Shown: in pieces, positions 1 to 6,476 of the stretch
How the letters are laid out: the number at the start of each line of letters is the position of its first letter
Position numbering within the stretch: the stretch's first letter is position 1
Assembly (NCBI GenBank): GCA_934875375.1
Contig: CAKXHL010000025.1
Span: 1-15,233 of the forward strand
Length of the DNA stretch: 15,233 nt
Origin: an uncultured bacterium
Lineage (GTDB): Bacteria > Bacillota > Clostridia > Oscillospirales > Ruminococcaceae
Direction of reading: 5' to 3'
Notes under the pieces: model-generated
Databases searched by the model: none
What the model saw: only the letters and a program-made list of their open reading frames with translations
Told to the model about the DNA's origin: nothing
Position numbers and translations under genes: made by a program

Positions 1-90
1 GGATTATGCCATCAAGCAATTTCAGCAAAATGGTGTAGTCTGATGAAATCCAATAAAGCCAAATGCGGAAATGGTGTAAAAATGGTGTAA
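1..90 (+). CDS. 3' end of a gene entering from the left edge, possible recombinase tail
   Basis: An open frame runs from base 1 to a TAA at 88-90 and ends in the residues GNGVKMV. Tyrosine recombinases of Firmicute phages and integrative elements often end in a loosely similar NGVK-type tail, so this may be the C-terminus of an integrase whose catalytic part lies outside the window. Nothing catalytic is visible. A second frame (bases 2-43) also ends with NGV followed by a stop, so the true frame is uncertain. The family assignment is inference from a very short tail; it could equally be noncoding leader of ychF. Confidence 0.28.
   Translation, partial: GLCHQAISAKWCSLMKSNKAKCGNGVKMV
30..89 (+). 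repeat. Three copies of ATGGTGTA
   Basis: The octamer ATGGTGTA occurs at 30-37, 71-78 and 82-89, the last two only 3 bp apart. Short direct repeats near the end of an integrase gene can be recombinase arm or core sites, but they could also be coding repetition. No function is shown by the sequence. Confidence 0.45.
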
Positions 91-116
91 CAGCCAAGAC
101 ACTAAACGCTGAAACC

Positions 117-131
117 CCTTGAAAATCAAGG
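117..131. repeat. Inverted repeat CCTTGA-AAA-TCAAGG
   Basis: A perfect 6-bp inverted repeat with a 3-bp AAA spacer lies 25 bp upstream of the ychF start, between the left-edge gene tail and the ychF ribosome site. It could be a recombination core, an operator or a small hairpin in the ychF leader. I did not see a convincing ychF promoter in bases 1-140. Confidence 0.45.
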
Positions 132-155
132 AAAATCGAAGGAGAATGAGTACAA

Positions 156-1253
156 ATGAAATTAGGTATCGTGGGCCTGCCCAACGTGGGAAAAAGCACC
201 CTTTTCAACGCCATCACCAACGCCGGCGCCGAGTCGGCCAACTATCCTTTCTGCACCATTGAACCCAATGTGGGGGTTGTGGCAGTGCCGGACCGGCGGC
301 TGGACGTGCTGGCCAAAATGTACGATCCGGACAAATACACCCCTGCCATCATCGAGTTTGTGGATATTGCAGGCTTGGTCAAAGGCGCCTCCAAAGGCGA
401 GGGGCTCGGCAACAAGTTTCTGTCCCACATTCGGGAAGTGGACGCTATCATTCATGTGGTCCGCTGTTTCGAAAGCACCGAGATCATCCACGTAGACGGC
501 GAAATCGGCCCGGCCCGGGATATTGAGACCATCAACCTGGAATTGATTTTCTCTGATCTGGACGTGCTGGACCGCCGGATCGACAAAGCGCAGAAAGCGG
601 CCAAAGCCGATAAGAAATACCTGGAAGAGGTGGAGCTGCTGCAGCGGCTGAAAGCCCATCTGGAGCAGGGAAAATCCGCCCGCTCGTTCCAGACTGCCAG
701 CGATGAGGAAGAGCAGATTCTCTCATCCATCTCTCTTCTGTCCTCGAAACCGGTTATTTACGCGGCCAACTTGAGCGAGGATGATTTTCTCGGCTCTTTA
801 GAAGAAAACCCCTTTTACCGTCAGGTCTGCGAAATCGCTGCGGCGGAAGGCTCGCTGGTACTGCCCATCTGCGCCAAAATTGAAGAGGATATTGCCGATA
901 TGTCCAAAGAGGACAAACAGCTTTTCCTCGACGAGTTGGGGCTGGAATCCTCCGGTCTGGACCGCCTGATTCAAAAGGGTTACGAGCTGCTGGGGCTCAT
1001 TTCCTATCTGACCGCCGGCAAGCAAGAAGTGCGCGCCTGGACGATCAAAAAAGGCACCAAAGCGCCTCAGGCCGCAGGCAAAATCCATTCGGATTTTGAA
1101 AAAGGCTTTATCAGGGCGGAGGTTGTAGCTTTCGACGATCTGGAAGCCTGCGGTTCTATGGCTGCCGCCAAGGAAAAAGGCCTGGTCCGCTCCGAGGGCA
1201 AAGAATACGTATTCCAGGACGGCGATGTGGTTTTGTTCCGCTTTAACGTCTGA
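156..1253 (+). CDS. ychF: Ribosome-binding ATPase YchF (OLA1 family)
   Basis: This is a full-length 365-aa YchF, a universally conserved TRAFAC-class P-loop protein that binds ribosomes and, unusually for its class, prefers ATP over GTP; it acts in the cytosol in translation and stress responses. The Walker A/G1 motif GLPNVGKST is at residues 7-15, the G3 motif DIAGL at 70-74, and the altered G4 motif NLSE at 205-208, which is the family hallmark linked to ATP preference. The C-terminal TGS domain spans roughly 279-362 and holds the family signature LTAGKQEVRAWT. Residues about 130-190 form the helical insert. AAGGAG at 139-144 lies 11 bases before the ATG, slightly long but the only sensible site. 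A strong terminator follows 30 bp after the stop, so the gene ends its own transcript. Confidence 0.97.
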   Translation: MKLGIVGLPNVGKSTLFNAITNAGAESANYPFCTIEPNVGVVAVPDRRLDVLAKMYDPDKYTPAIIEFVDIAGLVKGASKGEGLGNKFLSHIREVDAIIHVVRCFESTEIIHVDGEIGPARDIETINLELIFSDLDVLDRRIDKAQKAAKADKKYLEEVELLQRLKAHLEQGKSARSFQTASDEEEQILSSISLLSSKPVIYAANLSEDDFLGSLEENPFYRQVCEIAAAEGSLVLPICAKIEEDIADMSKEDKQLFLDELGLESSGLDRLIQKGYELLGLISYLTAGKQEVRAWTIKKGTKAPQAAGKIHSDFEKGFIRAEVVAFDDLEACGSMAAAKEKGLVRSEGKEYVFQDGDVVLFRFNV

Positions 1254-1283
1254 TTTGTTTTGTGCCATCTGTCGAAAACATAC

Positions 1284-1321
1284 CCCGGCCGCATCCATTG
1301 GGTGCTGGCCGGGTTTTTTTA
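1284..1321 (+). terminator. Intrinsic terminator of ychF
   Basis: CCCGGCC (1284-1290) pairs with GGCCGGG (1307-1313) and is followed by eight T. It sits 30 bp after the ychF stop. There is no matching T-run in the minus direction, so it serves the + strand only. Confidence 0.9.
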
Positions 1322-1391
1322 TCCCGTCCGCCGGCCTGCCAAATCCCCTTTTGATTTTGGCCGCAGGCCGCGCTTTTCTTCTGTTTTTAGC

Positions 1392-1964
1392 TTATCGGTC
1401 ATAATCTTCAGGCCGATATTCTTCCGCCAGAATCCCGTATACCGCTGCATCTGCAACTCCCCGGTTATTGTAGTCCGCCTGCCGCAATGTCCCCTCATAG
1501 CGAAGACCGCTTTTGACCATTACCTTCCCCGAACCCGGGTTGTTCGGGTCGTGCTGCGCGCAGATTCGGTTGACCCCCACCTGCTCAAAGAAAAAGGGAA
1601 TAATCCGCCGGAACGCCTCGGTCACAATCCCCTTCCCCCACCATCTTCGCCCAATGCAATAGCCGATTTCCACCATACCGATCCTCTCGTCCATTCCCAC
1701 AGCGCTGATGGTCCCGATCGGCTCGTCTGGCGCATCTTTACACACAATCGCCCATTGGTAAAAATTCATTTTGGCGTAACTGATAATCCAGTCTTGCAGA
1801 ATTTTTCTGGTCTCTTCCGGGGTTTGGCAGGGGGACCAGCGCAAAAATTCCGTCACTTTCTCATCGCTCTCCCAGTTTCGGAAAGCGGGCGCCGCGTCAT
1901 CTTCCCGGAACCTTCTCAGCACCAACCGCGGCGTTTCCAGCCGTATTGTTCCAGTATGCCTCAT
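1392..1964 (-). CDS. GNAT N-acetyltransferase, RimJ/RimL type
   Basis: A 190-aa protein that fits the RimJ/RimL-like branch of the GNAT fold (Acetyltransf_3), which transfers acetyl from acetyl-CoA to an amine. The opening TPRLVLRRF (11-19) is typical. The acetyl-CoA pyrophosphate loop is GRRWWGKGI (105-113), preceded by the beta-strand VEIGYCI. The segment around 139-162, with the usual asparagines, a GF/GL turn and EGTLRQ, is the motif B region of this subfamily. The start is fixed by GGGAGG 6 bases before the ATG. It begins 18 bp after the stop of the small membrane protein gene upstream, so the two are probably co-transcribed. The substrate, whether ribosomal protein or small molecule, cannot be told from sequence. 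No clear terminator was found between it and the convergent ychF. Confidence 0.92.
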   Translation of the reverse strand: MRHTGTIRLETPRLVLRRFREDDAAPAFRNWESDEKVTEFLRWSPCQTPEETRKILQDWIISYAKMNFYQWAIVCKDAPDEPIGTISAVGMDERIGMVEIGYCIGRRWWGKGIVTEAFRRIIPFFFEQVGVNRICAQHDPNNPGSGKVMVKSGLRYEGTLRQADYNNRGVADAAVYGILAEEYRPEDYDR

Positions 1965-1982
1965 CCCTTTCCCTCCCGATTT

Positions 1983-2222
1983 TTATGAACCGGCCTCCCG
2001 GTCCTTTCTTTTCTGTGCCGCCAGCTTGACTGCGAAAAAAAAGGCCGACACCAAAAGGCTGCCAATGCCGCATCCCAATACGGTCCAGCCGAACCCGGCC
2101 GCCGACAATTCTCCCCGCTGCCAATTGGCCAGCGTAACGCCCAATACGGTTCCAACCCAACTGCCAATTCCAATTCCCAGCACCTGCCCGAGTATGCTCC
2201 GAACCAGTTTTTTGCGCTCCAT
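1983..2222 (-). CDS. Small two-helix membrane protein, unknown function
   Basis: A 79-aa protein with a basic N-terminus (MERKK), two hydrophobic segments at about residues 10-33 and 43-67, and a highly charged tail (KRKDRE), so both ends are probably cytosolic. Both helices are rich in small-residue spacing such as GIGIGSWVG and GCGIG, which suggests close helix packing or oligomers. I do not recognise the family. AAGGAAG lies 8 bases before the ATG, and a well-matched promoter lies 30 bp upstream, so this is the first gene of a two-gene unit with the GNAT. It could be a membrane partner of that enzyme, but that rests only on co-transcription. Confidence 0.75.
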   Translation of the reverse strand: MERKKLVRSILGQVLGIGIGSWVGTVLGVTLANWQRGELSAAGFGWTVLGCGIGSLLVSAFFFAVKLAAQKRKDREAGS

Positions 2223-2251
2223 CCGCTCAACTTCCTTTTTCTGTTTTCTTC

Positions 2252-2280
2252 ATCATAGCAAAAAATACCGCCGCATGCAA
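2252..2280 (-). promoter_or_regulatory. Sigma-A-type promoter for the membrane protein-GNAT unit
   Basis: On the minus strand TTGCAT (2275-2280) and TATGAT (2252-2257) are separated by exactly 17 bp. The -35 box overlaps the T-run of the terminator immediately upstream, so the upstream transcript stops inside this promoter. Confidence 0.8.
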
Positions 2281-2307
2281 AAAAAGAGCCGTCTCGGCTC
2301 TTTTTTT
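2279..2307 (-). terminator. Terminator downstream of the 16-codon peptide gene
   Basis: AGAGCCG (2285-2291) and CGGCTCT (2295-2301) form a 7-bp stem with a 3-base loop. It is flanked by A-runs and T-runs on both sides and so could act in both directions. In the minus direction it ends the transcript of the small peptide gene at 2346-2396. Confidence 0.85.
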
Positions 2308-2345
2308 GCTGGGGTGCTGTTTTCCAATGCAGATCGATTATAGAA

Positions 2346-2396
2346 CTAAAATAAGTATAATAATACCGAAATCACCCATTTTTTCAACTCTTCCAT
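2346..2396 (-). CDS. 16-aa hydrophobic peptide gene, unknown
   Basis: On the minus strand AAAGGAGG stands 7 bases before an ATG that opens a 16-codon frame, MEELKKWVISVLLYLF, ending in TAG. The product has a charged amphipathic start and a wholly hydrophobic second half. It is isolated between a terminator 340 bp upstream and one 40 bp downstream, so it is not a leader peptide for another gene. An A6 run at codons 5-6 matters: one extra A would instead give a 19-residue product ending GDFGIIILILVL, even more membrane-like. This layout resembles type I toxin peptides or holin-like toxins, but no family match is claimed. A chance ORF next to a purine-rich stretch remains possible. Confidence 0.5.
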   Translation of the reverse strand: MEELKKWVISVLLYLF

Positions 2397-2467
2397 TTTC
2401 CTTCCTCCTTTGTGGCTTATGTTCTCTCTCTTTGTAAAAGAAAACGCCCAAAGCGGGCCTTTTGCTA

Positions 2468-2489
2468 CAAGAAAAAAATTTTTTTCTTG
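2468..2489. repeat. 22-bp perfect palindrome with an A7T7 core
   Basis: CAAG, seven A, seven T and CTTG form an uninterrupted self-complementary block in the leader of the 16-codon peptide gene, about 72 bp upstream of its start. A7T7 tracts make stiff, narrow-groove DNA and are common around promoters; in RNA it would be a weak AU hairpin. The stretch 2397-2734 holds no other gene. Confidence 0.7.
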
Positions 2490-2505
2490 CCCTGCTTATC
2501 ATAAC

Positions 2506-2543
2506 CTTCCTTTCCGTCAAAAAAACGAAAAGGAAGCGTTTTT
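2506..2543 (+). terminator. Hairpin with a T-run, possible terminator of an antisense RNA
   Basis: CTTCCTTTCCGT (2506-2517) pairs with ACGAAAAGGAAG (2525-2536), with one mismatch and a 7-base loop, followed by CGTTTTT. No + gene lies upstream, so if it works it would end a short RNA running opposite to the leader of the 16-codon peptide. A weak promoter-like pair, TTGTGG and TGTAAA 17 bp apart, lies at about 2410-2440. Confidence 0.4.
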
Positions 2544-2734
2544 CCCCTTTCTCTTCGCATTTTTTCAGGAAATCACTTCGCTGAAAGGCTCTTTCGATCC
2601 AAAAAGGGGAACCTCTTATTATTATGGTGCGTTTTTCCTGTGCATTTTTTGCATGACCGCAAAAAAAACGGTCCTTTCCACAAAGCCCATTTTCGGCGAG
2701 GAAAGCCTTGCGTGCATCCTCTTTTGATTCCAAT

Positions 2735-2766
2735 TAAAAAAAGAGCGGCGAACCGCTCTTTTTTTT
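2735..2766 (-). terminator. Terminator of the degV-DUF308 operon
   Basis: AAGAGCGG (2741-2748) pairs with CCGCTCTT (2753-2760) around a 4-base loop, with A-runs and T-runs on both sides. In the minus direction the T-run follows directly after the DUF308 stop codon, which overlaps the stem base. It is bidirectional in form. Confidence 0.9.
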
Positions 2767-3346
2767 AGAAAGAATCCTTTTTGGACCAGCTGACTCCGGG
2801 CAGCATGTCCTTCCGAATCTGCCGGGAAACACTCATCATGGTTATAATGTCCGTACCGCCGCTGACCATAAGCCCGATTCCCAAAATCCGAACCATCATC
2901 GTCGCGGCAGAAAAAGGATTGAACAACAACAGCACGCCAAAGCCAATGGTTAAAATTGCATAAAACATCACAATGCCCCAGCCGCGATATTGCACCTGCT
3001 TCAGCTCCAACGACCGCTGCAGTTTTACCGCGCCGTTTACGGCAAACACCGCTCCCATGACCATTGGGATCAGCCCAATGATCTGATCCGCCTTGACTGC
3101 TACCAAAAGCGCCGCCAATACCAGCACCAGACCGATTGCCAAATCCATTCCCGACGGCAGACTCTGTCTGCGCCCGCTGAGATAGCTCAAAAGATAGCTG
3201 AATGCCCCCAGCAGCAAAACCGCCGCCAGCAAATAGCAAACCGTCCGGGCCGCAATCGCGGGCCATCCCGCTAAAATCACGCCTAAAACCACCGATCCGA
3301 TGGAAATAGCGGCCGCATTCCATTTTAACGTTTTCCAAAATCCCAT
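2765..3346 (-). CDS. DUF308 (HdeD-like) six-helix membrane protein
   Basis: A 193-aa integral membrane protein with six hydrophobic segments at about residues 11-28, 34-55, 68-85, 88-107, 122-142 and 148-170, in two similar halves of three. Small-residue-rich helices, the NPFSAATMMVRILGIG stretch and the GG before the last helix fit the DUF308/HdeD family, whose E. coli member is linked to acid stress but whose activity is unknown. The tail is charged and probably cytosolic. It starts 14 bp after the degV stop, with AGGGG formed partly by that stop codon as ribosome site, so it depends on degV transcription. The pairing with a fatty-acid-binding protein may hint at a membrane-lipid role; that is inference. 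Confidence 0.85.
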   Translation of the reverse strand: MGFWKTLKWNAAAISIGSVVLGVILAGWPAIAARTVCYLLAAVLLLGAFSYLLSYLSGRRQSLPSGMDLAIGLVLVLAALLVAVKADQIIGLIPMVMGAVFAVNGAVKLQRSLELKQVQYRGWGIVMFYAILTIGFGVLLLFNPFSAATMMVRILGIGLMVSGGTDIITMMSVSRQIRKDMLPGVSWSKKDSF

Positions 3347-3360
3347 TGTCTTTCACGCCC

Positions 3361-4203
3361 CTACTTTCGAATAAACAACACGCCCAAGGTGTTGGGCCCA
3401 CAGTGGCTGGATATGGTGCATCCCGCCTGGGTTTCCACAACTTGGCTAAATCCGCCGTATTGCTTCACACTTTTTTTCACTGCCTCCACCGTCTTGGCAT
3501 CACAGGGGGTGTGGGTCACAAAAATACGGTCTTTCACCAAATCATCCCGCCCGTCCAACCGGTCTTTTACATAGGAAAGCAAACACTTTTCAAACGGGCC
3601 GCGATATTTTTTGCCCACTTTCATTTTCCCGTCCACGACCTCAATACAGGGCTTTAAATGCAGCAGATTGGCGCCCAGCGCCGCCAAAGAGGAGCAGCGC
3701 CCTCCTTTATACAGATACTCCAGACTGTCGATCAAAAAGCTGGCCTCTACCCGGCCAGCCAATTCCTGAAGTCGCCGGACAATATCCTCTGCAGCCAGTC
3801 CCATGTTCACCAGGCGGACCGCCTCCATCACCACATGGCCGCTGCCAGTGGAAAGATTGCGGGAATCCACCGGATAAACGTTGGAAAACTGCCGCGCCGC
3901 CAGACATGCATTTTGATAACAGCTGGAAAATTCGGCGCTGATGTTGATATGGATGACTGCGTCATACTGAGAAGAAAGCCGGGAAAAGCAATCGGCATAA
4001 TCCGCTTCGCTCACCGCCGCGGTTTTGCAAGGATCGTTTCCCTGCGCTACAAAATCAAAAATATCCTGCGGCGTAATTTCCAGCCCATCGCGGTAGGATG
4101 CTCCGTCTTTGACCACATACAGCGGCAGAATTTCAATGTTGTTTTCTTCCATCAATTCTTTGGACAAATCACAGGTACTGTCCGCCGTGATTTTAATGTT
4201 CAT
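3361..4203 (-). CDS. DegV family (FakB-like) fatty-acid-binding protein
   Basis: A 280-aa DegV-fold protein. In the Fak system such proteins hold a fatty acid while the kinase FakA phosphorylates it, feeding exogenous fatty acids into phospholipid synthesis. Family motifs are all present: ADST at 7-10, TAAVS at 61-65 (carboxylate-binding loop), STGSG at 118-122, LEYLYKGGRCS at 161-171 and SSHCGPNTLG at 265-274. Length is normal and no signal peptide is seen, so it is cytosolic. GGGAGGG lies 8 bases before the ATG. It is the first gene of an operon with the DUF308 protein, driven by a promoter overlapped by a long palindrome. No fakA is in the window, so it would work with a kinase encoded elsewhere. 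The exact ligand cannot be told. Confidence 0.94.
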   Translation of the reverse strand: MNIKITADSTCDLSKELMEENNIEILPLYVVKDGASYRDGLEITPQDIFDFVAQGNDPCKTAAVSEADYADCFSRLSSQYDAVIHINISAEFSSCYQNACLAARQFSNVYPVDSRNLSTGSGHVVMEAVRLVNMGLAAEDIVRRLQELAGRVEASFLIDSLEYLYKGGRCSSLAALGANLLHLKPCIEVVDGKMKVGKKYRGPFEKCLLSYVKDRLDGRDDLVKDRIFVTHTPCDAKTVEAVKKSVKQYGGFSQVVETQAGCTISSHCGPNTLGVLFIRK

Positions 4204-4256
4204 GCAAGATTCCCTCCCGAATCCAAAGCACCTGTCAACTTTTTTCCTGATCAGGT

Positions 4257-4285
4257 TTTATGCTATTTTATAAAAATAGCATAAA
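4257..4285. promoter_or_regulatory. Operator-like palindrome over the degV promoter
   Basis: TTTATGCTATTTT and AAAATAGCATAAA are perfect 13-bp inverted arms around ATA. The palindrome covers the -10 and presumed start of the degV promoter, the usual place for a repressor site. It is flanked by two direct copies of GTCAACTTTT (4234-4243 and 4297-4306), the latter overlapping the -35. A second palindrome, CCTGATCAGG (4246-4255), adjoins it. The regulator is not in the window. Confidence 0.7.
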
Positions 4286-4301
4286 GAGAATCTTCCGTCA
4301 A
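4273..4301 (-). promoter_or_regulatory. degV promoter with extended -10
   Basis: On the minus strand TTGACG (4296-4301) and TATTTT (4273-4278) are 17 bp apart, with TGC directly before the -10 (extended -10). The -10 lies inside one arm of the large palindrome at 4257-4285. Confidence 0.72.
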
Positions 4302-4309
4302 CTTTTCCC

Positions 4310-4706
4310 ATATTCTGCTTTTTCAAAAAGCATACCATATCCGTTTTGATGCTACCTTACCATTCTTTTCTGTCTATTCTGTGAAAAAGAGATGGAAAAC
4401 AGATGCACTCTTTGAAAAAACACCCCTGCTGCCAAAACAATCCGCTTGTACCTTTTTCCCCTAATACGAAAGGCAAGCGGCGTCCGGCTTTGCAAAGGCA
4501 CAGGCTGCGGTGGGAATGGAGGCTGCAAAGGTATTCTCCCGGCAAACGGCGCCAGACAAGCCTCTTATTTTCCCTGTCCGAACAGGTGCCGCTCCGGCAG
4601 CCGCATAAGCCAAAAACCATCTGCAAGAAAAATTTTTTCGGGGTCTCTGCCGGGCAAACGGCTTTGTCTATCACCTTCCCGCCAGCTGGCAGAAATACCC
4701 CGCCGG
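4310..4706. other. Intergenic stretch without a recognisable gene
   Basis: About 400 bp between the degV promoter and the aldolase terminator. Open frames on both strands here have no ribosome site and cysteine-rich, low-complexity translations unlike real proteins. No promoter-terminator pair, tRNA or riboswitch signature was recognised. The base composition resembles the flanking coding DNA, so a decayed gene is possible. Confidence 0.5.
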
Positions 4707-4707
4707 C

Positions 4708-4736
4708 AAAAAGTGCCGGGCCGCATCCGGCCCAGC
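4708..4736 (-). terminator. Terminator of the sfsA-aldolase operon
   Basis: On the minus strand GCTGGGCCG and CGGCCCGGC (4728-4736 and 4715-4723) make a 9-bp GC-rich stem with one G-T pair and a 4-base loop, followed by AC and five T. It lies about 20 bp after the aldolase stop. Confidence 0.88.
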
Positions 4737-4754
4737 AACTTGCTTCGATATCAT

Positions 4755-5600
4755 TTATGCCTGACCTGCCGCACCGCACACCTGAATTTTCTGCTCCACT
4801 AGCTTTTGTACGCTTTTTCGACCCTGGTCCAGATATTTTTTGGGGTCGAACCCCTGCGGTTCCTGCGCCAAAGCCCTTCGGACTGCCTCAGTAAAGGTCT
4901 GCCGCAGCTCGGTGGCAAAATTGACCTTGGCCATTCCCTTGGCCACAGCTTCCCGCACCACTGTGTCCGGCAGCCCGGAAGCGCCGTGCAAAACCAGCGG
5001 CAGATCCGCTTGAGCCTGGATCAAGGGAATCCTGGCAAAATCCAGCTTCGGCGCCGTGTGGTAAACACCGTGAGCCGTCCCCACCGCCACCGCCAGACTG
5101 TCCACACCGGAACAACGGACAAATTCGGCGGCTTCCGCCGGATCGGTGTAAGCCCCCGCCTCGGCCGTGAGGGAATCTTCTTTCCCGCCAACCGTGCCCA
5201 ACTCCCCCTCACAGCTGGCGCCGCAGGCTTTCGCCATCTGTACCGCCTGGGCGGTCAGGTCTGCGTTCTCCGCAAAAGGCAGCCGGGACCCGTCGAACAT
5301 GACCGAAGTGTAGCCCGCGTCCAGGCATTCTTTCACCAGCTCCAGGCTGTCCCCGTGGTCCAGATGCAGCGCTACCGGTACCGCAGCATTTTTGGCAGCG
5401 GCAGCAGCAATCCCCGCGAAACAGGCCGGCGGCAGATAACGCAGCGTAGAAGGCGTTGTCTGAAGGATCACCGGCGCTTTGCATTTTTGGGCCGCCGCCA
5501 CAATCGCAAAGACCATTTCAGCGTTTTCTGCATTGAACGCACCCACAGCATATCCGCCGTCCCTGGCCTTATCCAGCATTTTTTTCGTATCCGTCAGCAT
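4755..5600 (-). CDS. Class II fructose/tagatose-bisphosphate aldolase, GatY/KbaY type
   Basis: A 281-aa zinc-dependent aldolase that cleaves a ketose 1,6-bisphosphate into dihydroxyacetone phosphate and glyceraldehyde 3-phosphate. Zinc ligands are visible: HLDHG at 79-83, His177 in GTAHGVYH and His205 in VLHGASG; GELG at 132-135 and NFATELR at 227-233 complete the family pattern. MFDGSRLPFAEN and the C-terminal KIQVCGAAGQA match the GatY/KbaY (tagatose-bisphosphate) side more than the long glycolytic Fba enzymes, but fructose-bisphosphate is a likely substrate in Firmicutes and the two cannot be separated here. The ATG overlaps the last 7 bases of sfsA (ATGCTGA), so translation is coupled. 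AAGGA with a purine-rich stretch inside the sfsA end serves as ribosome site. Confidence 0.93.
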   Translation of the reverse strand: MLTDTKKMLDKARDGGYAVGAFNAENAEMVFAIVAAAQKCKAPVILQTTPSTLRYLPPACFAGIAAAAAKNAAVPVALHLDHGDSLELVKECLDAGYTSVMFDGSRLPFAENADLTAQAVQMAKACGASCEGELGTVGGKEDSLTAEAGAYTDPAEAAEFVRCSGVDSLAVAVGTAHGVYHTAPKLDFARIPLIQAQADLPLVLHGASGLPDTVVREAVAKGMAKVNFATELRQTFTEAVRRALAQEPQGFDPKKYLDQGRKSVQKLVEQKIQVCGAAGQA

Positions 5601-6310
5601 GATTCTTCTTTTCCTTTCCCATAATCAATTTTTACCGGCCCGGCCAGTTGTACCCGCTGCGGCAACACCTCGCACTCAAACGCCAGCGGAACTACGCCAG
5701 CCTTCTTTGCCTGCAGCAAAGCCTCGCCGAAAGCGGGATGGGTTTTCCAGTTCGGCGAAAAGCCCTGAATTCCGCTCATTTGAATCACAAAAACGACATA
5801 GCATAAATACCCTTCTTCTGCCGCCCGGGCCAAATGCTGTAAATGCTTCACCCCTCGCTCGGTAGGAGCGTCCGGGAATCTGGCCCAGCCGTTTTCCTCC
5901 AGTGTCACGCCCTTCACTTCGGCGAAAGCTCTTTTTTCTCCCTCCTCCAGATAAAAGTCAAAGCGGGATTCCCCGTAAAAGGTCTCGGGGCGTATCACCT
6001 GCGGCCGCCCCATCCCTGGCAGTGACAGACGGCTCGCGCGCAGCGCTTCTTCCACCAGCCGGTTGGGCGCCTGGGAATCAATATGAACCAGACGTTTTCC
6101 TTTTTGCACATGGGTCAGCGTGTATTGGGTTTTTCGCCCCGGTGCCGACTGGTGCTGCAAAAACACCGCCGCCCCCGGCGTCAACAGTTCACGGCAGCGC
6201 CCGGTATTTTTGACATGGGCGCTCACCGGATGCCCCTCCAGCATGCAGAGCGCCACAAACCGGTTTGGCCGTTCGATAAAAACGGCAGGTAAAACCTGTT
6301 GATACTCCAA
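5594..6310 (-). CDS. sfsA: SfsA family DNA/RNA nuclease-like protein
   Basis: A 238-aa SfsA homologue of normal length. The family has an N-terminal OB fold that binds nucleic acid and a C-terminal PD-(D/E)xK-like nuclease domain; E. coli SfsA was named for stimulating maltose fermentation. Visible motifs are HVKNTGR at 32-38, ESRFDF at 114-119, EVKGVT at 131-136 (with FDF the probable metal/catalytic D, E and K) and FPDAPTERGVKHL at 145-157. The start is TTG, chosen because AAAGGAG lies 9 bases upstream and the next in-frame ATG would remove part of the OB fold. It is the first gene of a coupled pair with the aldolase, an apt partner for a sugar-linked gene, though that may be chance. No strong promoter was found upstream. 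Confidence 0.93.
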   Translation of the reverse strand: MEYQQVLPAVFIERPNRFVALCMLEGHPVSAHVKNTGRCRELLTPGAAVFLQHQSAPGRKTQYTLTHVQKGKRLVHIDSQAPNRLVEEALRASRLSLPGMGRPQVIRPETFYGESRFDFYLEEGEKRAFAEVKGVTLEENGWARFPDAPTERGVKHLQHLARAAEEGYLCYVVFVIQMSGIQGFSPNWKTHPAFGEALLQAKKAGVVPLAFECEVLPQRVQLAGPVKIDYGKGKEESC

Positions 6311-6413
6311 GATTTTCTTCTCCTTTGAAAAAAGACCGCAAAATATAAAAGGCCATCTACAAAATACTTAGGGAAAGTGACAAAAATCCACTTATCCTTT
6401 CGTTGGTAATTCC

Positions 6414-6440
6414 GATTTTTGTGTTTTTGCACAAAAAATC
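6414..6440. repeat. AT-rich inverted repeat upstream of the small-RNA promoter
   Basis: GATTTTTGTG (6414-6423) and CACAAAAAATC (6430-6440) pair with one bulged A around a 6-base spacer. It ends 1 bp before the -35 of the + promoter at 6442, so it could be an upstream regulator site or part of the sfsA leader on the other strand. Confidence 0.5.
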
Positions 6441-6441
6441 A

Positions 6442-6470
6442 TTTACAAATCCACTCAGTATAGCTATAAT
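6442..6470 (+). promoter_or_regulatory. Near-consensus promoter of the orphan RNA
   Basis: TTTACA (6442-6447), 17 bp, TATAAT (6465-6470): 11 of 12 consensus bases. There is no coding sequence downstream before a strong terminator 80 bp later. Confidence 0.85.
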
Positions 6471-6476
6471 AAACTC

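Noticed and set aside
2338..2733. 131-codon minus-strand frame covering the small peptide region
   Set aside because: It runs through a palindrome and a hairpin, starts with no ribosome site next to a terminator, and is lysine/phenylalanine-rich from the A/T runs. The 16-codon frame in another phase has the ribosome site.
4357..4779. 140-codon minus-strand frame after the aldolase
   Set aside because: It begins inside the aldolase end, reads through the aldolase terminator, lacks a ribosome site and has an unnatural cysteine/tryptophan/glycine composition.
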